Assembly (NCBI RefSeq): GCF_003634455.1
Contig: NZ_RBLC01000004.1
Coordinates: forward strand, 1-64,000
Source of the DNA: Flavobacterium endophyticum
GTDB taxonomy: Bacteria; Bacteroidota; Bacteroidia; Flavobacteriales; Flavobacteriaceae
Direction of reading: 5' to 3'
Length of the DNA stretch: 64,000 nucleotides
Shown piece by piece: positions 18,540 through 25,710 of this stretch (positions are counted from its first letter, which is position 1; each line of letters starts with the position of its first letter). A model generated the notes under the pieces. It was given only the letters and a program-made list of their open reading frames with translations, had not been told where the DNA came from and made no database searches. The translations under genes and the position numbers were made by a program.

Positions 18540-19964
18540 ATGAATACGGCACTTTTCTACAAAACTCTAAAATCAAAGTTTCCTTTTAATCCTACGGTTA
18601 AACAGGATATTTTTTTCCAGAAAATTGCTGAATTTTTGACCAATACCAAACAAGACGAAATCTTTGTACTGAAAGGATATGCTGGAACCGGAAAAACAAC
18701 CGTGATTTCAACGTTGGTCAATAACCTTACTGAGATAAATAAAAAATATGTGCTTCTGGCGCCAACGGGTCGTGCGGCGAAAGTTATTGCCAACTATTCT
18801 CAAAAGCCAGCGCATACGATTCACAAGAAAATCTATTACCCGAAAACAAAAGCAGGCGGAGTCAGTTTTACGACACAGCAGAACAAGCACAAGAATACTA
18901 TTTTTATTGTCGATGAATCTTCGATGATTTCAGATTCTAGCAACGAAACGAGTATTTATGAAAATGGTTCGTTGCTCGACGATCTTATTTATTATGTGTA
19001 TTCTGGAACCAACTGCAAGATGATTCTTTTGGGTGATACCGCGCAGCTGCCGCCTGTAAATCTTGATATTTCTCCAGCGCTTGACATTGACTTGCTCAAT
19101 AGGAACTATAATATGGAGGTTTCTCATATCGAATTTGACGAAGTGATGCGTCAGGAAGAGAATTCTGGGATTTTATTTAACGCCACAGAACTTCGTGAAC
19201 AGCTCAACGATGACTTCTTCGAAGATTTTAAATTTGATGTAAAACATTTTAAAGATATAGTACGGCTGACAGACGGCTATGATATCCAAGATGCGATTCA
19301 TGGAGCATATAGTAATTACGGATTGGAAGACACTGCATTTATCGTACGTTCCAACAAAAGGGCCAATGCTTACAATCAGCAGATCAGGACCAGGATTCTC
19401 GATAAGGAAAGTGAACTTTCTACTGGAGATTTCCTGATGGTCGTAAAAAATAATTATTTTTGGCTCAAGGATTCCACTGAAACCGATTTTATTGCCAACG
19501 GCGATATCATTGAAGTACTGGAAATTTACAAGATACAAGAATTATACAGTTTTAAATTCGCAACTGTAAAAATAAGAATGGTGGATTATCCGAACCAGAT
19601 TCCTTTTGAAACGGTACTGATTTTAGATACTTTGACCAGCGAATCGGCTTCATTGACTTATGAGGAATCCAACAGACTGTATCAAGAAGTAATGCTGGAT
19701 TATGAGGACGAAAGAAGCAATTACAGGAAATTTCAAAAAGTAAAAGAAAACAAGTATTTCAATGCGTTGCAGGTGAAATTTTCATACGCAATTACCTGTC
19801 ACAAATCGCAAGGTGGCCAATGGAATACGGTGTTTGTCGAACAGCCTTATTTGCCAAACGGAATTGACAGGGATTATATCCGCTGGCTATATACGGCAAT
19901 TACGAGAGCAAAAGACAAGTTGTATTTGATTGGTTTTAAGGATGAAAATTTTATAGAGAGTTGA
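18540..19964 (+). CDS. ATP-dependent RecD-like DNA helicase
   Basis: The 474-residue superfamily 1B helicase has Walker A GYAGTGKTTVI, Walker B/DEAD-like FIVDESSMIS, motif III LLGDTAQLPPV and a C-terminal UvrD-like part with YAITCHKSQGGQW and WLYTAITRAKDKLYLIG. It lacks the long N-terminal regulatory domain of RecD2, so it is a compact RecD/Dda-type helicase. A near-consensus -7 (TAACTTTA, one mismatch) precedes it. It probably acts in repair or recombination. Confidence 0.9.
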   Translation: MNTALFYKTLKSKFPFNPTVKQDIFFQKIAEFLTNTKQDEIFVLKGYAGTGKTTVISTLVNNLTEINKKYVLLAPTGRAAKVIANYSQKPAHTIHKKIYYPKTKAGGVSFTTQQNKHKNTIFIVDESSMISDSSNETSIYENGSLLDDLIYYVYSGTNCKMILLGDTAQLPPVNLDISPALDIDLLNRNYNMEVSHIEFDEVMRQEENSGILFNATELREQLNDDFFEDFKFDVKHFKDIVRLTDGYDIQDAIHGAYSNYGLEDTAFIVRSNKRANAYNQQIRTRILDKESELSTGDFLMVVKNNYFWLKDSTETDFIANGDIIEVLEIYKIQELYSFKFATVKIRMVDYPNQIPFETVLILDTLTSESASLTYEESNRLYQEVMLDYEDERSNYRKFQKVKENKYFNALQVKFSYAITCHKSQGGQWNTVFVEQPYLPNGIDRDYIRWLYTAITRAKDKLYLIGFKDENFIES

Positions 19965-19994
19965 TAGATTATAGTTGATAGATTATAGTTGATA
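19960..19994. repeat. 14-bp tandem repeat after the helicase gene
   Basis: GTTGATAGATTATA is repeated twice head to tail and followed by a partial third unit GTTGATA. The first copy overlaps the stop codon of the helicase gene. It makes no hairpin and no T-tract. It is probably slippage-derived low-complexity DNA. Confidence 0.75.
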
Positions 19995-20054
19995 ATTGAT
20001 AGCCAGAAATCTAAAATCATAAATCAAAAATTTTAAAACGATAATTTCAAGTTA

Positions 20055-20780
20055 ATGACAATAATAGCAGTTATTCCAGCGCGTTACGCTTCAACACGAT
20101 TTCATGCCAAGCTCATGCAGGATTTGGGAGGAAAGACAGTAATTACAAGAACCTATGAAGCAGCGGTTTCTACTCATCTGTTTGATGATGTTTTTGTAGC
20201 AACGGATTCCGATTTAATTTTTAATGAAATTGTTTCCAATGGAGGCAAAGCCATTATGAGCAAGAAGGAACATGAATCCGGAAGTGACAGGATCGCAGAA
20301 GCTGTTGAAGATTTGGATGTTGATATTGTCGTAAACGTGCAAGGCGATGAGCCTTTTATCAATAAAGAACCGCTCGAAAAGCTTTTAGATGTTTTTAGAA
20401 ATGATGCGTCACATCAGATTGATTTGGCTTCTTTGATGCGTGAAATAAAAGATAAGGAAGAAATTGCAAATCCCAACAACGTAAAAGTAATTGTTGACCA
20501 AAGCGGATTGGCGTTATACTTTTCGCGTTCCGTAATTCCATATCCAAGAGATGAAAATGCAGGTGTTCGCTATTTTCAGCATATCGGCATCTATGCTTTT
20601 AGAAAGCCGGCCTTGTTGGATTTTTACAGCCTTCCGATGAAATCTTTAGAAGCTTCAGAAAAACTAGAGCAGCTTCGTTATCTCGAATACGGCAAGAAAA
20701 TAAAAATGGTCGAAACCACACATGTCGGAATCGGAATTGATACAGCTGAGGATTTAGAAAAAGCGAGGAAGTTAGTGTAG
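20055..20780 (+). CDS. kdsB: 3-deoxy-manno-octulosonate cytidylyltransferase
   Basis: The 241-residue enzyme activates KDO with CTP to give CMP-KDO for lipopolysaccharide core synthesis. It starts with the nucleotide-binding signature [21 protein letters not shown] and has the conserved NVQGDEPFI and [14 protein letters not shown] motifs. The length is typical (about 245). It lies alone between a helicase and a convergent methyltransferase gene that ends directly at its stop. The lipid A genes are 23 kb away in this window. Confidence 0.95.
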   Translation: MTIIAVIPARYASTRFHAKLMQDLGGKTVITRTYEAAVSTHLFDDVFVATDSDLIFNEIVSNGGKAIMSKKEHESGSDRIAEAVEDLDVDIVVNVQGDEPFINKEPLEKLLDVFRNDASHQIDLASLMREIKDKEEIANPNNVKVIVDQSGLALYFSRSVIPYPRDENAGVRYFQHIGIYAFRKPALLDFYSLPMKSLEASEKLEQLRYLEYGKKIKMVETTHVGIGIDTAEDLEKARKLV

Positions 20781-21443
20781 CTATTTTTTCTCTAAAATAA
20801 TCAGCTCATTATGCTCTTCGACTCTTGGAATCGTTCGGGCAGTATATAATTCCGTATTTACGTTTTCTAGGTATTTTTTATTTCGGAGATTGTCTTTGTC
20901 AGAAAGACACATCGTATTGAAAAGAATGATTCCTTTATCCTTTAAAAGAAAGCAAGTGCGATTTTGGAAAAATTCTTCGAAAAGAAAATTAGGCATCGTC
21001 GTATCTTGAAAAATATCAATAATAATCAGATCGTATTTATTTTTGGTTTTCAAGACAAATTCAAAAGCATCATCAATGACGATTTCCAGATTAGAAATTT
21101 TGTCGAGATTAAAATAAGAGTTGGCAATTTTTATTATTTCGGGATCAATTTCTACGCCCGTAATTCTTCCTTTAAACTTGATTTCTTCAGTTAAAGTTTT
21201 GATTACGCTTCCGCCTGCAACTCCAAGAACAATAATATGTTCCATTTTTAAAATAGTCTTAAAACCGATACTGTCTAATCCTTTACGGAGAATTCTCTGT
21301 AGGCTTCCATAGGAGTAATTCGTGTTTTTAGAATCTAATACCAATTCGCCATTAGTCCATGTGATTTCTAGATTTTTACTCACGGATGACTTTTGCTTAT
21401 GGATATTTATGGGGATGATGTAGCTGAATAATCGTTTTAGCAC
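20781..21443 (-). CDS. Spermidine-synthase-like methyltransferase-fold protein
   Basis: The protein has the spermidine synthase fold: NTNYSYGSLQRILRKGL, the nucleotide loop VLGVAGGSVIKTL, acidic ITGVEIDPEIIKIA and IIDIFQDTTMPNF. It lacks the full polyamine-binding signature, so true spermidine synthase activity is doubtful. The start is unclear because no ATG exists. A TTG at 21461 lies inside a perfect minus-strand -7 element (TATTTTTG, 21466-21459), whereas GTG at 21443 gives a MLKRLFSYIIPI start like that expected for relatives. I therefore chose GTG. Confidence 0.75.
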   Translation of the reverse strand: MLKRLFSYIIPINIHKQKSSVSKNLEITWTNGELVLDSKNTNYSYGSLQRILRKGLDSIGFKTILKMEHIIVLGVAGGSVIKTLTEEIKFKGRITGVEIDPEIIKIANSYFNLDKISNLEIVIDDAFEFVLKTKNKYDLIIIDIFQDTTMPNFLFEEFFQNRTCFLLKDKGIILFNTMCLSDKDNLRNKKYLENVNTELYTARTIPRVEEHNELIILEKK

Positions 21444-21501
21444 AAAATTTATTTTGCCCAAAAATAAGGATAAATGTTACATTTACAGAAAATAATACGG
21501 C

Positions 21502-22053
21502 ATGAAGCGCTTTATTTATAAAATTATTTTTTTCAATATGATGGGATGGCGCATCAAAGGAAAGATGGATCCCGAAATCAAGAAATGTATAATTATAGTG
21601 GTGCCTCATACTAGTTGGCATGATTTTTATATTGGTCTTTTTGCTAGAGGAATAATCGGTCTTGAAATGCATTATGTTGCGAAAAAAGAACTTTTCAAAT
21701 TTCCATTCGGATTTTATTTCCGATGGATGGGAGGGGCGCCATTGGACAGAAGTTCCAGACAAAATACTGTAGAAGCCATTGCCGAAATTTTCAAAAAAAG
21801 AGCAATTTTCCGATTGGCTATTGCTCCAGAAGGAACCCGGAAAAAAGTTTCCGACTGGAAGACAGGTTTTTATTATATCGCACTAAAAGCAGAAGTTCCG
21901 ATAGTTCCAGTTGCTTTTGATTATTCAAAAAAAGAAGTCATACTTCATGATGCTTTTTATCCTACAGGCGATATACAAAACGACTTCTTATTGTTGAAAA
22001 ATAACTACAAAGGTGTAGTAGGAAGAATTCCAGAATACGGATTTGAAGTTTAA
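21502..22053 (+). CDS. 1-acyl-glycerol-3-phosphate acyltransferase family protein
   Basis: The 183-residue protein has the PlsC-family HX4D motif in VPHTSWHDFYIG (about residues 34-45) and the phosphate-binding APEGTRKK. The RWMGGAPLDR segment is also typical. It transfers acyl chains to lysophospholipids or a related acceptor at the inner membrane. It is shorter than E. coli PlsC (245), like many Bacteroidota members annotated simply as acyltransferases. It is divergent from the methyltransferase gene. Confidence 0.88.
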   Translation: MKRFIYKIIFFNMMGWRIKGKMDPEIKKCIIIVVPHTSWHDFYIGLFARGIIGLEMHYVAKKELFKFPFGFYFRWMGGAPLDRSSRQNTVEAIAEIFKKRAIFRLAIAPEGTRKKVSDWKTGFYYIALKAEVPIVPVAFDYSKKEVILHDAFYPTGDIQNDFLLLKNNYKGVVGRIPEYGFEV

Positions 22054-22119
22054 ATAAAACCATACTTTATTTTTTTTCGTAATTAAGGTTATGTCCAACC
22101 ATTTAATAACCAAAAAATT

Positions 22120-23139
22120 ATGAAAAAGAATTTATTTTTAACTGTATTGTCATTTGGAAGCCTAGGATTTGTTTCGTGTACAAGTGATGACGATTCTAAT
22201 GGAGGCTCTACTACGCCGCAACTTGAATTATTTGCTTCAAGCAATACCAGCGGAACGATTACTTACACCGATTTATTAGCGTCAATGCCTACAGCCAGAG
22301 CTTTTACTACAGGTTCGGTAGATGCTGATGGTATTTATTTTGATGATGATCGCGATGAAGTAATTATTGCTTCAAGAACAAACAACAGGCTAGAGGTTTA
22401 TGGCAATTTTAGGAATACATTGTTGACACCTGTAACATCTTTAACGATGACGGCAAGCAGTACGACTGGCGATTTTACCAATGCTAGAGAAATTGCTGTA
22501 GATGGAAGCAGGGTAGTTGTCGTGCAAGACCAAGCCGAAATCAATGGAAATGTGAACAAGCTTTTTGTGTATCAAAGAACTTCCACAGGATTTACGTTAG
22601 AAAAAACATTTACTATCGGCTTTAAGCTTTGGGGAATCGATATCGAAGACGGAAACTTGTACGCTGTAGTTGATCTTACCGGAGATATTGCTGTCTTCAA
22701 TTCTGTTTTTTCAAAACCAACAGGGGCGCTGTCGCCAGACAAAAGAGTCACTATCGAAGGATTAACTAGAACGCACGGAATTACCTATTCTGATGATGAT
22801 AACACGATGATTTTAACAGATGTAGGTTTAGCTACTTCAGCTACTGATGGAGGTATTGTCGTAATTGAAAATTTCAATTTTGTTTTTTCTTCAACAGCAT
22901 CTGGAGGAACTATTTCTTTGTCCAATCAGAAAAGAATTTACGGTCCGAATTCATTATTAGGAAACCCAGTAGATGTTTCTTACGATGATGAAACAAATAA
23001 GATTTATGTAGCTGAAAGGCTTAACGGTGGAGGACAAGTATTAAGTTTTGCTTATCCAACAACTGCTCAAGCAGATGCTACACCATTAACAGTAAGATTA
23101 GAACCAGGTGTAACCGGAATATACTTAAGAAGGGATTAA
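22120..23139 (+). CDS. Lipoprotein with predicted beta-propeller fold
   Basis: The 339-residue protein has a lipoprotein signal MKKNLFLTVLSFGSLGFVSC followed by a Thr/Ser/Asp-rich linker (TSDDDSNGG), usual for surface-exposed Bacteroidota lipoproteins. The body shows repeated blade-like segments (VDADGIYFDDDRDEVIIASR, WGIDIEDGNLYAVVDLTG, VDVSYDDETNKIYVAER) suggesting a propeller. No catalytic motif is recognised. A strong terminator follows. Confidence 0.75.
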   Translation: MKKNLFLTVLSFGSLGFVSCTSDDDSNGGSTTPQLELFASSNTSGTITYTDLLASMPTARAFTTGSVDADGIYFDDDRDEVIIASRTNNRLEVYGNFRNTLLTPVTSLTMTASSTTGDFTNAREIAVDGSRVVVVQDQAEINGNVNKLFVYQRTSTGFTLEKTFTIGFKLWGIDIEDGNLYAVVDLTGDIAVFNSVFSKPTGALSPDKRVTIEGLTRTHGITYSDDDNTMILTDVGLATSATDGGIVVIENFNFVFSSTASGGTISLSNQKRIYGPNSLLGNPVDVSYDDETNKIYVAERLNGGGQVLSFAYPTTAQADATPLTVRLEPGVTGIYLRRD

Positions 23140-23163
23140 ACTTTGTGTTTGTTTTATTGGTTT

Positions 23164-23200
23164 GGAAAGCCTTAGCTCTTGTGGTGAGTTAAGGCTTTCC
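23164..23200 (+). terminator. Intrinsic terminator after the lipoprotein gene
   Basis: The arms GGAAAGCCTTAGCTC and GAGTTAAGGCTTTCC form a 15-bp stem with one G-U pair and a seven-base loop, followed by GTTTTTT. It lies between convergent genes. Confidence 0.9.
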
Positions 23201-23214
23201 GTTTTTTATACGTC

Positions 23215-23616
23215 CTATTGAGGCTGGTATTCTTTAAAAGTCCCGTTTTTATAGAAGATAATAATCCTTTCCACTTTATCATCGTTGGAAAAGTTCACGG
23301 GATAAAGCGCATCTTTCTTAAAATCAGATTGATTTTTATGTTCGGTCGGATTTGAAATAGGAGCATGGACTTCTGACTGAGTATTGTTATTTTTTGGAAA
23401 ATCTCCTTTTCCGTTTAAAATCCAATACAAATCTACTTCGGGAAAAACTTCCAAAATTTTTAATATAAAATCAAGACTAGGCTTGTTTCTTCCTGATAAA
23501 AGATGCGACATGCTCGAGCGCTGTACGCCAATTTTATCAGCAAAGGAAGAAGCAGTAAGGCTATAATAGTCAAGTATTTTTTCTAGCCTTTTTATGAAAT
23601 CTTCAATGTTTACCAT
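23215..23616 (-). CDS. XRE-family helix-turn-helix transcriptional regulator
   Basis: The start is ATG at 23616 (MVNIEDFIKRLEKIL), giving about 133 residues; a longer frame from a TTG at 23712 runs through the promoter region and is unlikely. The HTH covers about residues 8-65 (SFADKIGVQRSSMSHLLSGRNKPSLDFI), and VDLYWILNGKGDFP is typical of Flavobacterium CI-like regulators. The C-terminal half is short and poorly conserved. It faces an M14 peptidase gene across a region holding six related palindromes, two of which overlap minus-strand -7 elements, so autoregulation is likely. Confidence 0.85.
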   Translation of the reverse strand: MVNIEDFIKRLEKILDYYSLTASSFADKIGVQRSSMSHLLSGRNKPSLDFILKILEVFPEVDLYWILNGKGDFPKNNNTQSEVHAPISNPTEHKNQSDFKKDALYPVNFSNDDKVERIIIFYKNGTFKEYQPQ

Positions 23617-23643
23617 TGTGAATTTGTTTTTAAAGAAATAAGA

Positions 23644-23906
23644 GTTACAAATGTAAACATAATAATGATTCAGAGGTAGTTTACAATTGTAACCGAGATA
23701 GAAACGCAACAATACAGCTTTAATTAACTATATGTAAGTAATTGATTAAATGTAATTTAGTTTATTATTTATAAAGTGAAATAACGAATGTTAAAGTTTA
23801 TACAAAAGTAAACTATCTAGCCATACTTAATTGTTTACATAGTTAAACTATAGTGGTAAAAAATCAATTTACAATTGTAAAAAATAAGATGTTTACTTTT
23901 GTAAAT
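23644..23906. promoter_or_regulatory. Array of six TTTAC-n4-GTAAA palindromic operators
   Basis: Palindromes related to GTTTACnnnnGTAAAC occur at 23644-23658, 23679-23693, 23799-23813, 23833-23848, 23868-23881 (perfect TTTACAATTGTAAA) and 23891-23906. Centres are about 35, 119, 35, 34 and 24 bases apart. The first and third contain perfect minus-strand -7 elements (TACATTTG, TACTTTTG). The last contains the plus-strand -7 of the M14 gene. This is the expected look of a repressor operator set for the adjacent XRE protein. Confidence 0.65.
23875..23901 (+). promoter_or_regulatory. Promoter of the M14 peptidase gene
   Basis: TTG at 23875-23877 and a perfect TACTTTTG at 23894-23901 are separated by 16 bases. 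Start of transcription is expected near 23908, about 13 bases before the ATG. Both elements are embedded in palindromes, so a bound XRE dimer would cover them. Confidence 0.7.
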
Positions 23907-23920
23907 CTAAATTTTCAACA

Positions 23921-25075
23921 ATGGATTTCGAAAAACTCTTCAAGGATAGTAAGGAAGAATCATTATATGGTAGATATATAACTCTTGAAAAAATAGAGCC
24001 GTTGCTGAAGGCCCTAAACAAAAATAATAACCTACATATAATTGGACAATCTGTCTTAGGAAATCCAATTTATTCCTATACAATTGGAACCGGCAAAACC
24101 AAAATACTTTTATGGTCGCAGATGCACGGGAATGAAAGCACGACTACAAAGGCGCTTTTTGACTTATTAAAATTGCTGAATAGTAATTCAGATCTTGCAG
24201 TTGAGTTATTGAAAAGTTTTACTTTTTTAGCTATCCCAATGCTTAATCCTGACGGTGCTGCAAGCTATACCCGAATAAATGCCAATGGAATTGATCTGAA
24301 TCGAGACTTTCAAGAACTGACACAGCCCGAAAGCCAGTTGTTAAGGAAGGTCTATGAAGATTTTAAGCCCGATTTCTGCTATAATCTCCACGATCAGCGT
24401 ACAATCTTTGCAGCTGGAGATACAAATAAACCAGCAACAGTTTCCTTTTTAGCGCCTTCTTTTAATGAAGCAAGAGGCGTTAATAGTGTGCGTGAAAAAG
24501 CAATGGAGGTAATCGTTGCAATGGATGCTGTCTTGCAAGAATTTATTCCAAACCAAGTAGGGCGGTTTGATGATGGATTCAACCTAAATTGTGTCGGTGA
24601 TACTTTTACCTATTTAGGCGCGCCGACGATTTTGTTTGAAGCTGGACATTATCAAGAAGATTACCAGCGAGAAAATACGCGAAAATTTATTTTTATTGCG
24701 CTTGTTTCAGGATTGAAATTCATTTACGAAAACGATATAGTTCGTAACGAAACAAATAAATATTTCAATATTCCTCAAAATAAACCTATTTTTTATGATT
24801 TGATTTATAAAAATATCAAAATTCGCTATGATAATAAACAAATTATTACGAATTTTGCAATTCAATTTTCGGAAGTTTTAGATAAAGGCGAGATAAAGTT
24901 CGTGGCCGTAATTGCTGAAATCGGAGAATTGCATCACAATTTCGGACATTTTGAATATGATGCTGAAGGTGCTGCATATTCTGATCAGAATGATAATATT
25001 CCGAAATTAGGTCAAAAAGCTGATTTTTATTTATCAGAAAAAGTTAAAATTGTTAATGGATTGCCAAATGTTTAA
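23921..25075 (+). CDS. M14-family zinc metallopeptidase
   Basis: The 384-residue protein has a carboxypeptidase A-like zinc site: His69 and Glu72 in SQMHGNESTTTKA and a third ligand His in YNLHDQRT (about residue 157). NPDGAASYTRINANGIDLNRDF is typical of M14 enzymes. The catalytic Glu is probably in TILFEAGHYQED. There is no signal peptide, so it appears cytoplasmic. That is unusual for an M14 digestive enzyme and points to processing of internal peptides or amino-acid conjugates. Expression is probably controlled by the divergent XRE protein. Confidence 0.85.
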   Translation: MDFEKLFKDSKEESLYGRYITLEKIEPLLKALNKNNNLHIIGQSVLGNPIYSYTIGTGKTKILLWSQMHGNESTTTKALFDLLKLLNSNSDLAVELLKSFTFLAIPMLNPDGAASYTRINANGIDLNRDFQELTQPESQLLRKVYEDFKPDFCYNLHDQRTIFAAGDTNKPATVSFLAPSFNEARGVNSVREKAMEVIVAMDAVLQEFIPNQVGRFDDGFNLNCVGDTFTYLGAPTILFEAGHYQEDYQRENTRKFIFIALVSGLKFIYENDIVRNETNKYFNIPQNKPIFYDLIYKNIKIRYDNKQIITNFAIQFSEVLDKGEIKFVAVIAEIGELHHNFGHFEYDAEGAAYSDQNDNIPKLGQKADFYLSEKVKIVNGLPNV

Positions 25076-25151
25076 CGATTTACTTTTTTTATTGAAAAAA
25101 AATTAATTTTTTTGTAGTCGAATTTGAAAACAAATACAAACATAAAATTAT

Positions 25152-25631
25152 ATGAATAAGTTTCGTTTAGATGAAGTTGATCATCAGATATTAGATATGC
25201 TGATTGACAATACAAGAGTTCCTTTTACAGATATTGCAAAAAAATTATTAATTTCTGCAGGAACAGTTCACGTGAGAGTTAAGAAAATGGAAGAAGCTGG
25301 TATTATCATGGGCTCTTCTTTGACGTTGAATTACGAGAAATTAGGATATTCTTTTATTGCATATGTGGGAGTTTTTCTTCATAATACATCACAAACTAAG
25401 TTTGTCTTGGAAAGAATCAACGAAATTCCTTTTGTGACAGTAGCTCACGTTACTACAGGAAAATTCAATATTTTCTGCAAAATCCGCGCAATGGATACAA
25501 AACATGCTAAAGAAGTCATCTTTATGATTGATGATATCGAAGGTGTTTACAGAACAGAAACAATGATTTCTCTTGATGAGAGCATCAATGATAAAAAACG
25601 TCTGATGCACACTATCTTCAAGGATATGTAA
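25152..25631 (+). CDS. Lrp/AsnC-family transcriptional regulator
   Basis: The 159-residue protein has the N-terminal HTH (LDEVDHQILDMLIDNTRVPFTDIAKKLLISAGTVHVR-type region) and a C-terminal RAM ligand-binding domain (IAYVGVFL, ITTGKFNIFCKIRA-like beta strands). Lrp proteins control amino-acid metabolism and act as octamers. It is a single-gene unit with its own terminator. The ligand cannot be deduced. Confidence 0.93.
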   Translation: MNKFRLDEVDHQILDMLIDNTRVPFTDIAKKLLISAGTVHVRVKKMEEAGIIMGSSLTLNYEKLGYSFIAYVGVFLHNTSQTKFVLERINEIPFVTVAHVTTGKFNIFCKIRAMDTKHAKEVIFMIDDIEGVYRTETMISLDESINDKKRLMHTIFKDM

Positions 25632-25655
25632 TCTTTTGATAAAATATTTTTTAAG

Positions 25656-25686
25656 ACCCTCTTGTGAAAACTTGAGGGTTTTTTTA
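25656..25686 (+). terminator. Terminator after the Lrp/AsnC gene
   Basis: ACCCTC and GAGGGT flank a 12-base loop and are followed by a run of seven or more T. Confidence 0.8.
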
Positions 25687-25710
25687 TTAATTTAAGGCAA
25701 AATTATTGAA

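Noticed and set aside
20781..21443. Assigning true spermidine synthase (speE) to the methyltransferase-fold gene
   Set aside because: The fold is right, but the full polyamine-binding motifs are not visible and the protein is short.
23617..23712. N-terminal extension of the XRE regulator from a TTG at 23712
   Set aside because: It would translate an operator and a -7 element, and the added residues look unrelated to HTH proteins. The ATG at 23616 gives a normal start.
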